Part shown: in pieces, positions 14,033-22,185 of the stretch | Position numbering within the stretch: position 1 is the stretch's first letter | Layout of the letters: each line of letters begins with the position of its first letter | Origin: JALYNX01 sp035292685 | Lineage (GTDB): Bacteria; Actinomycetota; Acidimicrobiia; Spongiisociales; ZC4RG35 | Length of the DNA stretch: 29,592 bases | Reading direction: 5' to 3' | Assembly: GCA_035292685.1 (NCBI GenBank) | Contig: DATDPP010000004.1 | Coordinates: forward strand, 1 to 29,592 | Notes under the pieces: model-generated | The model's database searches: none | Seen by the model: only the letters and a program-made list of their open reading frames with translations | What the model was told of the DNA's origin: nothing | Made by a program: the position numbers and the translations under genes

Positions 14033-15496
14033 GTGTCGCGCCGAACCCAGTTCCGTTTGCTGGTGGCGTTCACAATTGTCTGGGCAGTGTGGGCTGGATG
14101 GTCGCTGCTTGGTCGAGCCACTCCCTACACATTGCGGGTGCTCGACGATTCCGGTGCGCCAATCGCATCGGCGTTCGTCGATGTCGATGGGAGGCAAGTC
14201 GGGACCAGTGCCGACGACGGATTGATCGAGATGGAGTGGAATTCGTCCCAGACTGTCCTCGAGGTGAGCGCCCCCGGCCATGTTCCACTCGTGCTCACCA
14301 TCGCGGAGCCGCCCGACGATTTGGTCGATGCTGTCCTCAAGGCTCGGATCCTCAGGGGAAAGGTCGTCGATAGCTCGGGGGTGCCGGTGGAGTCCGCACA
14401 TCTGGTCGCCGGCCCCGCAAGTGGCCTCAGCGACGACGAAGGCGAATTCACCATTCGGGGGGCCGAACCGGGGACGGTCCTGGTCACCCGCCCCGCCTGG
14501 ATCGACACCAGCTTTGTCTGGGACGGGGGCCCCGGTGAGACCTCGGTGGAGTTGTTGCCATTCGCCGCTCGAGCGGTGCACATCACGGGTGAGGCCGCCG
14601 CCTCAAATCTGGACACGTTCATCGAGATGGCCGAGACCACTGAGCTCAATGCCCTGATGCTCGATCTCAAAGACGAGACAGGCCTTGTTTCATACAACAG
14701 TCAGAATCCGATTGCAGGCGAGGTTGGCGCCATCAGGAACCTGTTTGACCTGACCGAGGTCTCCAGGCGGGCCGAGGAAGCCGGGCTCTATCTGATCGGG
14801 CGCCTGGTCATCTTCAATGATCCGACAGCTGCCATCCGGAAGCCTTCGATGGCAGTGTGGGACTCGGCGACGGAAGCCCCGTTCGCGTCCCGGGGTCAGT
14901 ACTTCCTCGACCCGACCGACGCCGACGCCCGCGCCTACGCAATGGGCCTTGCCGAAGAGGCCTGCGCCATGGGTGTGGATGAGATTCAGTTCGACTACGT
15001 GCGCTATCCCGACGCCCGATCGGAAACTGCCGTCTTCGATGGCGGGGTCACCGAGGATGTCAGGATCGCCACCATCACCTCTTTCTTCGACGAGGCGATT
15101 GCGTTGCTCCATCCGATGGGATGCGCGGTGGGCGCCGACGTCTTTGGGTTCACCACCAGGGCGGAGGACGATGGAGGCATAGGCCAGCGCTGGCCAGACA
15201 TACTCCAGATCGTGGACGTCGCCTCACCGATGGTCTACCCGTCGCACTACGACACGGGTTGGTACGGATTCGACAACCCCAACGACCACCCGGGCCCGAT
15301 GGTCACCAACGCCCTCCAGGACGGCCTCGAGCGCATGCCGCGAAATGTCGTGGTTCGCCCCTGGCTGCAGGATTTCGGCTACACCTCTGATCAGGTCCGG
15401 GCACAGATCGAGTCCGCGGAGCAATACGGGTTGGGATGGATGCTCTGGAACGCATCCTCGAATGTGACCACCGAGGCCCTTGGCCCCGCTGAATAA
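14033..15496 (+). CDS. Membrane-anchored putative glycoside hydrolase (DUF4015 type) with Ig-like regions
   Basis: This 487-residue protein has an N-terminal membrane or signal segment at residues 8-28 (LLVAFTIVWAVWAGWSLLG), then two carboxypeptidase-regulatory-like beta modules (about 30-90, VLDDSGAPIASAFVDVDGRQ; about 105-170, GKVVDSSGVPVESAHLVAGP). A (beta/alpha)8-type domain from about 195 to the end matches the DUF4015/putative glycoside hydrolase family: LNALMLDLKDETGLVSYNSQ, YLIGRLVIFNDP, GVDEIQFDYVRYPDARSET and SPMVYPSHYDTGWYG. The acidic residues in DLKDE and FDYVRYPD are the conserved candidates for catalysis. The domain should lie outside the membrane and act on a glycan; the substrate is unknown. 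GTG 14033 has no clear Shine-Dalgarno, so the start is less sure than the body. It is divergent from the sigma factor. Confidence 0.8.
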   Translation: MSRRTQFRLLVAFTIVWAVWAGWSLLGRATPYTLRVLDDSGAPIASAFVDVDGRQVGTSADDGLIEMEWNSSQTVLEVSAPGHVPLVLTIAEPPDDLVDAVLKARILRGKVVDSSGVPVESAHLVAGPASGLSDDEGEFTIRGAEPGTVLVTRPAWIDTSFVWDGGPGETSVELLPFAARAVHITGEAAASNLDTFIEMAETTELNALMLDLKDETGLVSYNSQNPIAGEVGAIRNLFDLTEVSRRAEEAGLYLIGRLVIFNDPTAAIRKPSMAVWDSATEAPFASRGQYFLDPTDADARAYAMGLAEEACAMGVDEIQFDYVRYPDARSETAVFDGGVTEDVRIATITSFFDEAIALLHPMGCAVGADVFGFTTRAEDDGGIGQRWPDILQIVDVASPMVYPSHYDTGWYGFDNPNDHPGPMVTNALQDGLERMPRNVVVRPWLQDFGYTSDQVRAQIESAEQYGLGWMLWNASSNVTTEALGPAE

Positions 15497-15526
15497 TTGG
15501 CACTATCGCCATAGGTGAAATACGAT
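15497..15526 (+). promoter_or_regulatory. Probable suf promoter with shared 26-bp operator-like element
   Basis: TTGGCA (15497-15502), 18 bp, then TACGAT (15521-15526) fit a sigma-70 type promoter for sufD. Bases 15497-15522 match 22955-22980, upstream of the second suf operon, at 20 of 26 positions without gaps. Both copies contain CTAY-N4-RTAG dyads (CTATCGCCATAG here), as expected for a dimeric regulator covering the spacer. The regulator gene is not in the window. Confidence 0.55.
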
Positions 15527-15551
15527 CCGCAGGTCCCACCCGGAGAGGTAT

Positions 15552-16814
15552 TTGCCTTCGTTCGACTCCGAGAACCTCGACAGGCTGATCGCGGCCGCCC
15601 CGCCCTGGAGGCGCGACCAGATGCTGTCTGCCTTTCGCGTTTTCGAAGCCCTCGAGGAGCCGACCGGCGCCGAGGAGGACTGGCGCTACGTCGAGTTCGC
15701 GACGCCATTCTCAAGCCTGGCGGCGGTTGATCAACCCGGTAAAGCGCTAGGCGCCGGGCCCTTTCTCAGCTCTGTCGCCCGAACCTCGGGGCGGGTCCTC
15801 ATCGTCGACGGGGCCGTACTCGAAGTGTCTTCGGAGGGCGATGTGGCTCGACCATTTGCCGAGCTCGGTGACGATCCTGGTGTCGGTGGGCTCGTCCCCA
15901 TTGACCACAACAAGCTGACCGCAGCCCATTCTGCCTTCTCCACCGACGGGGTCGTGATCGAAATCCCCCGCGGATCGGTGATGACCGATCCGCTGGTGGT
16001 GGAAATCCAGGCGGTGACCGAGGGATCGGCGTCGTTTCCCCATGTGGTGGTTCGGGTAGGTCAGAACGCCGAGGCCAGTGTCCTGGTGGTATATCGGTCT
16101 GCCGAGGGCGCCCGGCTGCTCATGGTGCCCGAGATCGATCTCGAGGTCTCCGCTGGTGGCCGGCTTCGGTACCTGGCGGTGCAGGGTCTGGACCATGCCG
16201 CCACCTCCGTTGTCCACCAAAGGGTCGTGCTCGGCAGGGACGCAACCGCCCGGATCGGTGAAGTGGGGTTGGGCGCAAAGCTGGGGCGTCTCGATCTCGG
16301 GGTGAGGCTGAGCGGAGACGGCTCGTCTCTGGAAGTGGTCGGGCTGTATTTCGGCGAGGGCCAGCAGGCCCTCGACTACCGGATGGTGATCACCCACGAG
16401 GGCAAGCACACCACCTCGGATGTCTTTCTCAAGGGGGCGGTGGAGGACGACGCCCAGAGTGTCTTCAGCGGCCTGTTGCGCATCGAGAAGGACGCCAAAG
16501 GCACGTCGACGTTCGAGACCAATCGCAATCTGGTGCTTTCCGAGAATGCCAAGGCCCAATCGGTGCCCAACCTGGAGATTCTCTGCGACGACGTGGTGTG
16601 TGGCCACGGCTCGTCGGTGGGCCCCCTCGAAAAGGAGCATCTCTACTACCTCCAGAGTCGGGGGCTGAATCGAATCCGCGCCGAGCGTTTGTTGATCAGG
16701 GGGTTCTTCCAGGAAGTCATCGACCGACTCCCGATCGAGGCGGTCGGCGCTCCGATCTCCGAGGAGGTCTTCCGCAGGTTCGTGACCGCTCAGGAAGAAG
16801 GTCGGGTGGCATGA
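15552..16814 (+). CDS. sufD: Fe-S cluster assembly protein SufD
   Basis: This 420-residue protein belongs to the SufB/SufD family, which with SufC forms the cytosolic scaffold for iron-sulfur cluster assembly. The N-terminal helical part (WRYVEFATPF) is followed by the right-handed beta-helix and the diagnostic C-terminal segment: DDVVCGHGSSVGPLEKEHLY, YLQSRGLNRIRAERLLIRGF and FFQEVIDRLPIE. The length (420 rather than about 470) and lack of SufB-type N-terminal features favour SufD. The start is TTG 15552, preceded by GGAGAGG. Its TGA overlaps the ATG of the Rieske gene, starting the + strand run sufD-Rieske-sufC-peptidase-fumC. No sufB is seen beside it, which is unusual. Confidence 0.87.
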   Translation: MPSFDSENLDRLIAAAPPWRRDQMLSAFRVFEALEEPTGAEEDWRYVEFATPFSSLAAVDQPGKALGAGPFLSSVARTSGRVLIVDGAVLEVSSEGDVARPFAELGDDPGVGGLVPIDHNKLTAAHSAFSTDGVVIEIPRGSVMTDPLVVEIQAVTEGSASFPHVVVRVGQNAEASVLVVYRSAEGARLLMVPEIDLEVSAGGRLRYLAVQGLDHAATSVVHQRVVLGRDATARIGEVGLGAKLGRLDLGVRLSGDGSSLEVVGLYFGEGQQALDYRMVITHEGKHTTSDVFLKGAVEDDAQSVFSGLLRIEKDAKGTSTFETNRNLVLSENAKAQSVPNLEILCDDVVCGHGSSVGPLEKEHLYYLQSRGLNRIRAERLLIRGFFQEVIDRLPIEAVGAPISEEVFRRFVTAQEEGRVA

Positions 16815-17122
16815 AGGTCGAGTTGGGCGCCCTCGACACCCTGCCCCGGGACCGGGGGGTCAGGGTGACCCTCGGTGAAACCCGAATCGCCGTGTTCCGC
16901 GTGGCCGACGAGGTGTTTGCCATCGCTGATCGATGCTCGCACGCCGAAGCGTCGCTTGCGGAAGGCGAGGTTTATGGCACCGACGTCGAGTGCCCCCGGC
17001 ACGGTTCAGAGTTCGATCTCCGGACGGGCGAGCCATCGTCATTGCCGGCCACCAGGCCGGTTCCGGTGTACGAGGTCAGAATCGAAGACGGAAACGTGTA
17101 TCTGCTGCTGGAGGACCTATGA
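16811..17122 (+). CDS. Rieske [2Fe-2S] ferredoxin of the SUF operon
   Basis: This 103-residue small Rieske protein has cluster ligands C42 and H44 in CSHAEA and C61 and H64 in CPRHGSEFD, followed by the LRTGEPSSLPATRPVPVYEV segment usual for ferredoxins of non-heme iron dioxygenases. In many actinobacterial SUF operons such a gene sits between sufD and sufC, possibly as electron donor for assembly or as a client protein; the role is not established. It overlaps sufD by ATGA, and its own TGA overlaps the ATG of sufC, so the three are probably translationally coupled. Confidence 0.9.
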   Translation: MKVELGALDTLPRDRGVRVTLGETRIAVFRVADEVFAIADRCSHAEASLAEGEVYGTDVECPRHGSEFDLRTGEPSSLPATRPVPVYEVRIEDGNVYLLLEDL

Positions 17123-17919
17123 GCTCCGCCCTGCAAATCCACGGCCTGTCGGCGGCGGTGGCCGGCAAGCAGATTCTCGAGGACCTGGATCTCGAGGTTC
17201 CCTACGGGGAGATCCACGCAATCATGGGCCCCAATGGGTCGGGCAAGTCGACGTTGTGCCATGTCCTGACCGGCAAGTCCGGGTACGAGGTCGGCGGCTC
17301 GGCGACCTTGGACGACGTCGATCTCTTCTCCTTGAGTGTCGACGAGCGCTCCCGGCTCGGCCTTCTTCAGAGCTTCCAGTACCCGACCGAGGTGCCTGGC
17401 GTGAGATTGAGAGAGTTCCTGCTCGAGGCTTCCGAGGAGCGCGGTGTCGACCGTGAGGAAGCCGCGCAGCGGATCGAAAAAGAGGCAGAGCGGTTCGATA
17501 CAACCCGTTTCCTCGACCGCTCCCTCAACAACGACCTCTCGGGTGGCGAGATGAAGCGGTCCGAGATCTTCCAGATGGCGGTGCTTCGCCCCAAGCTGGC
17601 CCTGCTCGACGAAATCGACTCGGGTTTGGACATCGACGCCGTGAGGCAGGTGTCAGAAGCGGTCGAAGGCATGCGTTCCCCTGACCTGGGAGTGGTGATG
17701 ATCACCCACTACAGCCGGATACTCCGCTATCTGATGCCTGACCGGATCCACGTGATGATCGACGGCCGCATCGTTGCCTCCGGTGGGGCGGAACTGGCCG
17801 AGGAACTCGATAGTGGCGGTTACGAGTCGGTGCGGGACCGTCTTGGAATCAAGAGAGCGGCCGGCGAGCCGGAGCGCAAGGCTGCCGACTTCTTCACCGA
17901 CACCCCGTTCGACGTCTGA
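17119..17919 (+). CDS. sufC: Fe-S cluster assembly ATPase SufC, copy 1
   Basis: This 266-residue ABC-type ATPase of the SUF system has Walker A GPNGSGKST (37-45), signature LSGGEMKR, Walker B plus D-loop LALLDEIDSGLDID, and the H-loop MITHYSRIL. HAIMGPNGSGKSTLCHVLTG and YLMPDRIHVMIDGRIVASGG are SufC-specific patterns. ATG 17119 overlaps the Rieske stop; a longer frame begins inside that gene and is rejected. The C-terminal 35 residues (KRAAGEPERKAADFFTDTPF) are longer than in copy 2 at 22186-22941. Being next to sufD, it is the natural partner of that scaffold, but the window holds two sufC genes and no sufB. Confidence 0.9.
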   Translation: MSSALQIHGLSAAVAGKQILEDLDLEVPYGEIHAIMGPNGSGKSTLCHVLTGKSGYEVGGSATLDDVDLFSLSVDERSRLGLLQSFQYPTEVPGVRLREFLLEASEERGVDREEAAQRIEKEAERFDTTRFLDRSLNNDLSGGEMKRSEIFQMAVLRPKLALLDEIDSGLDIDAVRQVSEAVEGMRSPDLGVVMITHYSRILRYLMPDRIHVMIDGRIVASGGAELAEELDSGGYESVRDRLGIKRAAGEPERKAADFFTDTPFDV

Positions 17920-17925
17920 TCCATC

Positions 17926-19023
17926 ATGGCGGACCGGTCGACAACCGAGCGCTGGCTGTCCGATCTCACCATCCTGCCCACCGCTTCGGGCCGGGAGGAC
18001 GCGGTGATTGCCTGGGCCCGGGCCTGGGCACGACGGCGCGACGATCTCAAGGTCACCATCGACACTGGGGGAAACCTCCTGATCACCCAAAAGGGCCGCC
18101 GGACCAGGCCGGCCGTCGTCGCGGTGGCACATATGGATCACCCGGCCTTCGTCGTCACCTCCGTTGATGGTCGGGACGTCAACTATGAGTTTCGAGGCGG
18201 TGTCCGGCCCGAATACTTCGCCAAGGCCAGGGTGGAATTCGTCACTTCCAGGACCGTTGTCAAGGGCACGGTGGTGGCTCACGATCCGAAGACCGCGACC
18301 GGTGTCATCCGGGTCGCCGATCCCGCTCTGGCTCGGGCGGGCGACATCGCGAGGTGGTCCTTCCCGAGGCGCCAACCCGCCACAGGCCTTTTCTCGGCTC
18401 CGGCTTGCGACGACCTCGCCGGATGTGCCGCCGCCCTGGCCGCCCTCGACCGGGCCCGTGACAAGCCGGCCCTTCGCAATCTCGGGGTGCTGCTCACCAG
18501 AGCCGAGGAGGTCGGATTCTTGGGAGCGGTTCACGCTGCCAAGGCGGGCACCATCTCCAAGGACACCCGCCTCCTGTCGATCGAGGCCTCCCGGGCCTCC
18601 TCGGAGGCTCCGGTTGGGTCAGGGCCGGTGATCAGGGTGGGCGACGCCTCCACCGTGTTCGACCAGGAGATGACCAACTTGATCAGCTGGGCTGCGGCCG
18701 AGCGAAGGGTCCCACACCAACGCCGGCTCATGGCGGGCGGATCCTGTGAGGCGACTGCCTTCGGGGTGTACGGATTTCGAGCAGCCGGGCTCTGCCTCCC
18801 GCTCGGCAACTATCACAACATGGGCAACCTCGATGAGGTGGAGGCAGGGACCGGGAAGGCAACCCCGATGCTGGAAAACGTCGCCCTCGACGACTTCCAC
18901 GCCCTCATCGACCTCGTGTTGCTGGCAGCGCAGGCAGTGGACGGTGAGGGAGGATTGAGACCCCGGCTCGATCGGCTCTATGAGGATGCCGGGCACCTCC
19001 TGAAGCGGAGACCGGTACCGTAA
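17926..19023 (+). CDS. M42-family-like metallo-aminopeptidase
   Basis: This 365-residue protein has the di-metal motifs of M42/M20-type peptidases: AHMDHPAF (first His/Asp), APACDDLAGCAAAL (bridging Asp), TRAEEVGFLGA (catalytic Glu pair), SIEASRAS, and NYHNMGN with a final His. The order matches the tetrahedral aminopeptidase group (glutamyl aminopeptidase/PepA, CelM-like). An inserted beta region of about 100 residues between HMD and CDD fits the M42 dimerisation domain. It starts 6 bp after sufC and is likely cotranscribed with it, though no link with iron-sulfur assembly is known. The substrate is not predictable. Confidence 0.8.
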   Translation: MADRSTTERWLSDLTILPTASGREDAVIAWARAWARRRDDLKVTIDTGGNLLITQKGRRTRPAVVAVAHMDHPAFVVTSVDGRDVNYEFRGGVRPEYFAKARVEFVTSRTVVKGTVVAHDPKTATGVIRVADPALARAGDIARWSFPRRQPATGLFSAPACDDLAGCAAALAALDRARDKPALRNLGVLLTRAEEVGFLGAVHAAKAGTISKDTRLLSIEASRASSEAPVGSGPVIRVGDASTVFDQEMTNLISWAAAERRVPHQRRLMAGGSCEATAFGVYGFRAAGLCLPLGNYHNMGNLDEVEAGTGKATPMLENVALDDFHALIDLVLLAAQAVDGEGGLRPRLDRLYEDAGHLLKRRPVP

Positions 19024-19055
19024 GGCCCGACGCCGGCGAGGGAGCAAGGACAGGC

Positions 19056-20441
19056 GTGGAACGCAGGATCGAACATGACTCGATGGGGGAAGTCGAGGTT
19101 CCGAGGGACGCTTATTACGGTGCCTCCACCCAGCGCGCCGTGGACAACTTCCCTATCTCCGGGCTTCGCTTCAGCCGGCGCTTCATCTGGGCGCTCGGGT
19201 TGCTCAAGGGCTCAGCGGCGACTGTGGCAGCCCAACTCGGGTACCTCGACGCTGAGCGAAGCAGGGCCATCCGCCAGGCGGCTGATGAGGTCATGGAGGG
19301 GACGCTCGATCAGCATTTCGTACTCGACATCTTCCAGACCGGATCTGGCACCTCAACCAACACCAACGCCAACGAGGTGATCGCGACCAGGGCTAGCGAA
19401 TTGCTGGCTGCCGGAGCCGACCCGGTCCACCCCAACGATCATGTGAACTTCGGCCAGTCGTCGAACGATGTGATCCCGGCCGTCATCCACACCGCAGCGG
19501 TCGCCGCCATCCGCGAGCAACTGATCCCTGCGCTGGATCGACTGGGTCACTCCCTGGAAGCCAAGGCGACCGAGTTCGCCGATGTGGTCAAGTCGGGCCG
19601 CACCCATCTGATGGACGCCACCCCGGTGACACTCGGTCAAGAGTTCGGAGGCTGGGCCACCCAGGTCCGGCACGGCTCGGAGCGTCTGACCAGGGTCCTC
19701 CCCGAGTTGGAGGCGCTCGCGCTGGGCGGAACCGCAGTGGGGACCGGGATCAATGCTCCCGCAGGGTTTGCCTCGGCGGTGATTGCCCTGATGGCTGATC
19801 GCAGCGGCTATCCGTACCGGGAGGCGGAGGACCATTTTGAGGCACAGGGAGCCAAGGACGCCGCTGTGATGGCCTCAGGCGCTTTGAAGACGGTGGCCGT
19901 GTCGCTGTTCAAGATCGCCAACGACATCCGGTTCCTGGGCTCGGGCCCCAGCTCGGGTTTGGCCGAGATCCGCATCCCCGCCTTGCAGCCCGGCTCATCG
20001 ATCATGCCGGGGAAGGTGAACCCGGTCATGTCCGAGATGGTGATGCAGGTCGCGGCCCAGGTCATAGGGAACGACGCCACCATCACCTGGGGTGGGGCCA
20101 ACGGCAATTTCGAGCTCAATCTGATGATGCCGGTGATCGCCCATAACCTGCTGGAGTCGATCGAGATCCTGGCCGCGGCCGCGGAGACCTTCGGTGCCAA
20201 ATGTGTCGAGGGCATCGAGGCCGATCGGGATCGGGCACGGGCCCTGCTGGAAAGGAACGCGATCATCGTCACCGCCCTCAACCCTCATATTGGCTACGAC
20301 AACGGAGCGCGGATCGCCAAGGAGTCGCTGGCCACGGGACGCTCGATTCGCGACCTGGTGTTGGAAGCGGGTCTGATGACACCCGAAGAGCTCGACGTGG
20401 CCCTCGATCTCAAGAAGATGACCGAAGGCGGGATTGCCTAG
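19056..20441 (+). CDS. fumC: Class II fumarate hydratase
   Basis: This 461-residue member of the fumarase/aspartase superfamily catalyses fumarate + water to malate in the TCA cycle. The three conserved regions are GSGTSTNTNANEV, SGRTHLMDATPVTLGQEF and the signature GSSIMPGKVNPVMSE (313-327) with the catalytic Ser. HPNDHVNFGQSSNDVIP is the standard fumarase substrate-binding segment. GSSIMPGKVNP and THLMDATP fit FumC rather than aspartase, though aspartases share much of this. The class II enzyme needs no iron-sulfur cluster. The start is GTG 19056, 32 bp after the peptidase. It converges on sufU, with a 7-bp repeat array between the two. Confidence 0.92.
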   Translation: MERRIEHDSMGEVEVPRDAYYGASTQRAVDNFPISGLRFSRRFIWALGLLKGSAATVAAQLGYLDAERSRAIRQAADEVMEGTLDQHFVLDIFQTGSGTSTNTNANEVIATRASELLAAGADPVHPNDHVNFGQSSNDVIPAVIHTAAVAAIREQLIPALDRLGHSLEAKATEFADVVKSGRTHLMDATPVTLGQEFGGWATQVRHGSERLTRVLPELEALALGGTAVGTGINAPAGFASAVIALMADRSGYPYREAEDHFEAQGAKDAAVMASGALKTVAVSLFKIANDIRFLGSGPSSGLAEIRIPALQPGSSIMPGKVNPVMSEMVMQVAAQVIGNDATITWGGANGNFELNLMMPVIAHNLLESIEILAAAAETFGAKCVEGIEADRDRARALLERNAIIVTALNPHIGYDNGARIAKESLATGRSIRDLVLEAGLMTPEELDVALDLKKMTEGGIA

Positions 20442-20450
20442 TTCGTTCTC

Positions 20451-20528
20451 GTATTCCGTACTCCGTAGTCGTTGTTCGTTTCACGGAAAACGGATCACGG
20501 ATAACGGATCACGGATAACGGATTACGG
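20451..20528. repeat. 7-bp repeat array, copy 1 (between fumC and sufU)
   Basis: From 20483 to 20528, 6.6 units of ACGGATN run in tandem (ACGGAAA, ACGGATC, ACGGATA, ACGGATC, ACGGATA, ACGGATT, ACGG). They are preceded at 20451-20482 by degenerate units of the opposite orientation (TATTCCG, TACTCCG, TAGTCG). The two arms could pair as a long hairpin. The array lies between convergent genes, and its last units contain the sufU stop codon (20523-20525). It may serve as a bidirectional terminator. Confidence 0.8.
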
Positions 20529-20969
20529 CCCTGCAAGCGCCTCTGCCAGCACGTTCCAGGCCAGGCTGGCGCACTTGATCCGAACCGGGTACTGACGCAC
20601 ACCCTGCAGTGCCTCGAGGTCACCGAGGGCCGCCCCCGGCCGCTCGGAGTCGAGACCCGGGTCGGTGCCGTCCTCCAGTGACATCAGGCCACGGAACTTG
20701 GCGGTGAGATCCTCGATCTCGGCGCGGCTCTTTCCTTTGATCGCCTCACTCATCATCGAAGCCGACGACAGGCTGATGGAGCATCCCTGGCCGTCGATGG
20801 CCACCGCCGCAACTTTGTCGTTCTCGAAGGCGAGCTCGATGGTGACGTCGTCACCACATAACGGGTTCACACCCTGTGCTTTGGCATCGGGTGAGTCGAG
20901 GTGCCCCTTGTTACGCGGGCTCCGGTAGTGGTCGAGGATCACCTCTCGGTAGAGGTCTTCGAGGCTCAT
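20523..20969 (-). CDS. sufU: SUF sulfur-acceptor protein SufU
   Basis: This 148-residue zinc-containing SufU receives persulfide sulfur from SufS. The ligands C38 (NPLCGDD, with D40), C63 (GQGCSISLSSASMM) and C133 (IKCASLAW) are all present, and the insertion between the second and third cysteines (KFRGLMSLEDG) is the feature separating SufU from IscU. N-terminal LEDLYREVILDHYRSPRNKG is typical. The ATG overlaps the TGA of sufS (ATGA, 20966-20969), so it is the last gene of sufC-sufS-sufU. The stop codon falls inside a 7-bp repeat array. Confidence 0.93.
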   Translation of the reverse strand: MSLEDLYREVILDHYRSPRNKGHLDSPDAKAQGVNPLCGDDVTIELAFENDKVAAVAIDGQGCSISLSSASMMSEAIKGKSRAEIEDLTAKFRGLMSLEDGTDPGLDSERPGAALGDLEALQGVRQYPVRIKCASLAWNVLAEALAGP

Positions 20970-22183
20970 ACGCCCCTTCCGAACAGCTCACCGGCTCGAC
21001 GCAGGCCCAGCACCAGGGCGTCGATGTCCTCTTCGGTGTTGTAGACGTAGAAGCTGGCCCGGGCGGTGGCGGCCACGCCGAGCTTGCGCATCAGCGGTCT
21101 GGCGCAATGGTGCCCGGATCGAACCGATACCCCCTGCTCATCGAGGATCGTGGCGAGGTCGTGAGCATGGACTTGGTCCATGGTCATGGACAACACCCCG
21201 CCACGATCGACGGTGTTGGGCGGGCCCTGGATGTTCAACCCGGGGACGTCGCCAAGGCGGTCGAGTGCGATCTCGGTGAGATCGCGGTCATGTTCGAAGA
21301 TCTTGTCCATTCCGATCGCCTCGAGGTAGTCGATGGCGGCATGGAGCCCGATCGCTTCGATGATCGGCGGCGTTCCCGCCTCGAACCGAGTCGGTATCTC
21401 CGCCCAGGTGGCGTCCTGCAGGGTGACATCGGAGATCATCTCGCCGCCGCCTTCGAACGGCTCGGCCTCTTCGAGGGCCTCCATCTTGCCCCACAGGATC
21501 CCGATCCCGGTCGGCCCCAACATCTTGTGAGCGGAGAAGGCGACGAAGTCGGCGCCGAGGTCGACCACGTTGACCGGAGCGTGCGGGATCAATTGGGCGG
21601 CGTCGACCACCACTCGGGCCCCGTGGGCGTGTGCCAGATCCGCGATCTGACGGACCGGTGGCATCGTGCCCAACACGTTTGACATCCCGGTGACGGCCAC
21701 GATCTTGACGTCCGGGCCGAGTTTCTGGCGATAGACGTCGAGGTCGAGCCGGTAGTCGTCGGTCACGGGGATGTGATCGAGGATCGCCCCGGTGCGCTTG
21801 GCCACCATCTGCCAGGGAACGAGGTTGGCGTGATGTTCCATCTCGGTGGAGATGATGCGGTCCCCCTCCTCGAGATTCTCCAGACCCCAGCCGAAGGCGA
21901 CCGTGTTCAGGGAGGTGGTGGCACCCCGGGTGAAGATGATTTCGCGGGAGTCCTTGACCCCGAGGAACTCGGCGACCCGGTTGCGGGCAGCCTCATAGGC
22001 ATCGGTCGAGGCCACGGAGAGTTTGTATGCGCCGCGGTGCACGTTGGCATAGGAGGTTCGGGCGAATCGATCCATTGCCTCCAGTACGGGGATCGGCTTC
22101 TGCGAGGAGGCCCCAGAGTCGAGGAAATGGACCCCGTCAGCGAGGACGGGAAAGTCGGCTTTCAGGTGCGATAGATCGATCAT
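20966..22183 (-). CDS. sufS: Cysteine desulfurase SufS
   Basis: This 405-residue PLP enzyme takes sulfur from cysteine for cluster assembly. H117/H118 (EMEHHANLVPW) stack on the cofactor, D194 lies in VVDAAQLIPH, and K220 is the Schiff-base lysine (FSAHKMLGPTGIGIL). C360 in RSGHHCARPLM is the persulfide-carrying cysteine on a short loop, as in group II (SufS) desulfurases. The N-terminus (VLADGVHFLDSGASSQKP) is typical. It starts 2 bp after sufC and overlaps sufU by 4 bp. Confidence 0.94.
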   Translation of the reverse strand: MIDLSHLKADFPVLADGVHFLDSGASSQKPIPVLEAMDRFARTSYANVHRGAYKLSVASTDAYEAARNRVAEFLGVKDSREIIFTRGATTSLNTVAFGWGLENLEEGDRIISTEMEHHANLVPWQMVAKRTGAILDHIPVTDDYRLDLDVYRQKLGPDVKIVAVTGMSNVLGTMPPVRQIADLAHAHGARVVVDAAQLIPHAPVNVVDLGADFVAFSAHKMLGPTGIGILWGKMEALEEAEPFEGGGEMISDVTLQDATWAEIPTRFEAGTPPIIEAIGLHAAIDYLEAIGMDKIFEHDRDLTEIALDRLGDVPGLNIQGPPNTVDRGGVLSMTMDQVHAHDLATILDEQGVSVRSGHHCARPLMRKLGVAATARASFYVYNTEEDIDALVLGLRRAGELFGRGV

Positions 22184-22185
22184 GC

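Noticed and set aside
16933..17118. Longer SufC starting inside the Rieske gene
   Set aside because: The extra residues are the Rieske gene read out of frame; ATG 17119 gives a canonical SufC start and an ATGA overlap.
19056..20441. Aspartate ammonia-lyase instead of fumarase
   Set aside because: The GSSIMPGKVNP and THLMDATP segments and the length favour class II fumarase, though the two families cannot be separated with full certainty by eye.
20451..20528. CRISPR array
   Set aside because: The 7-bp units are contiguous with no spacers, are degenerate, and there are no cas genes.
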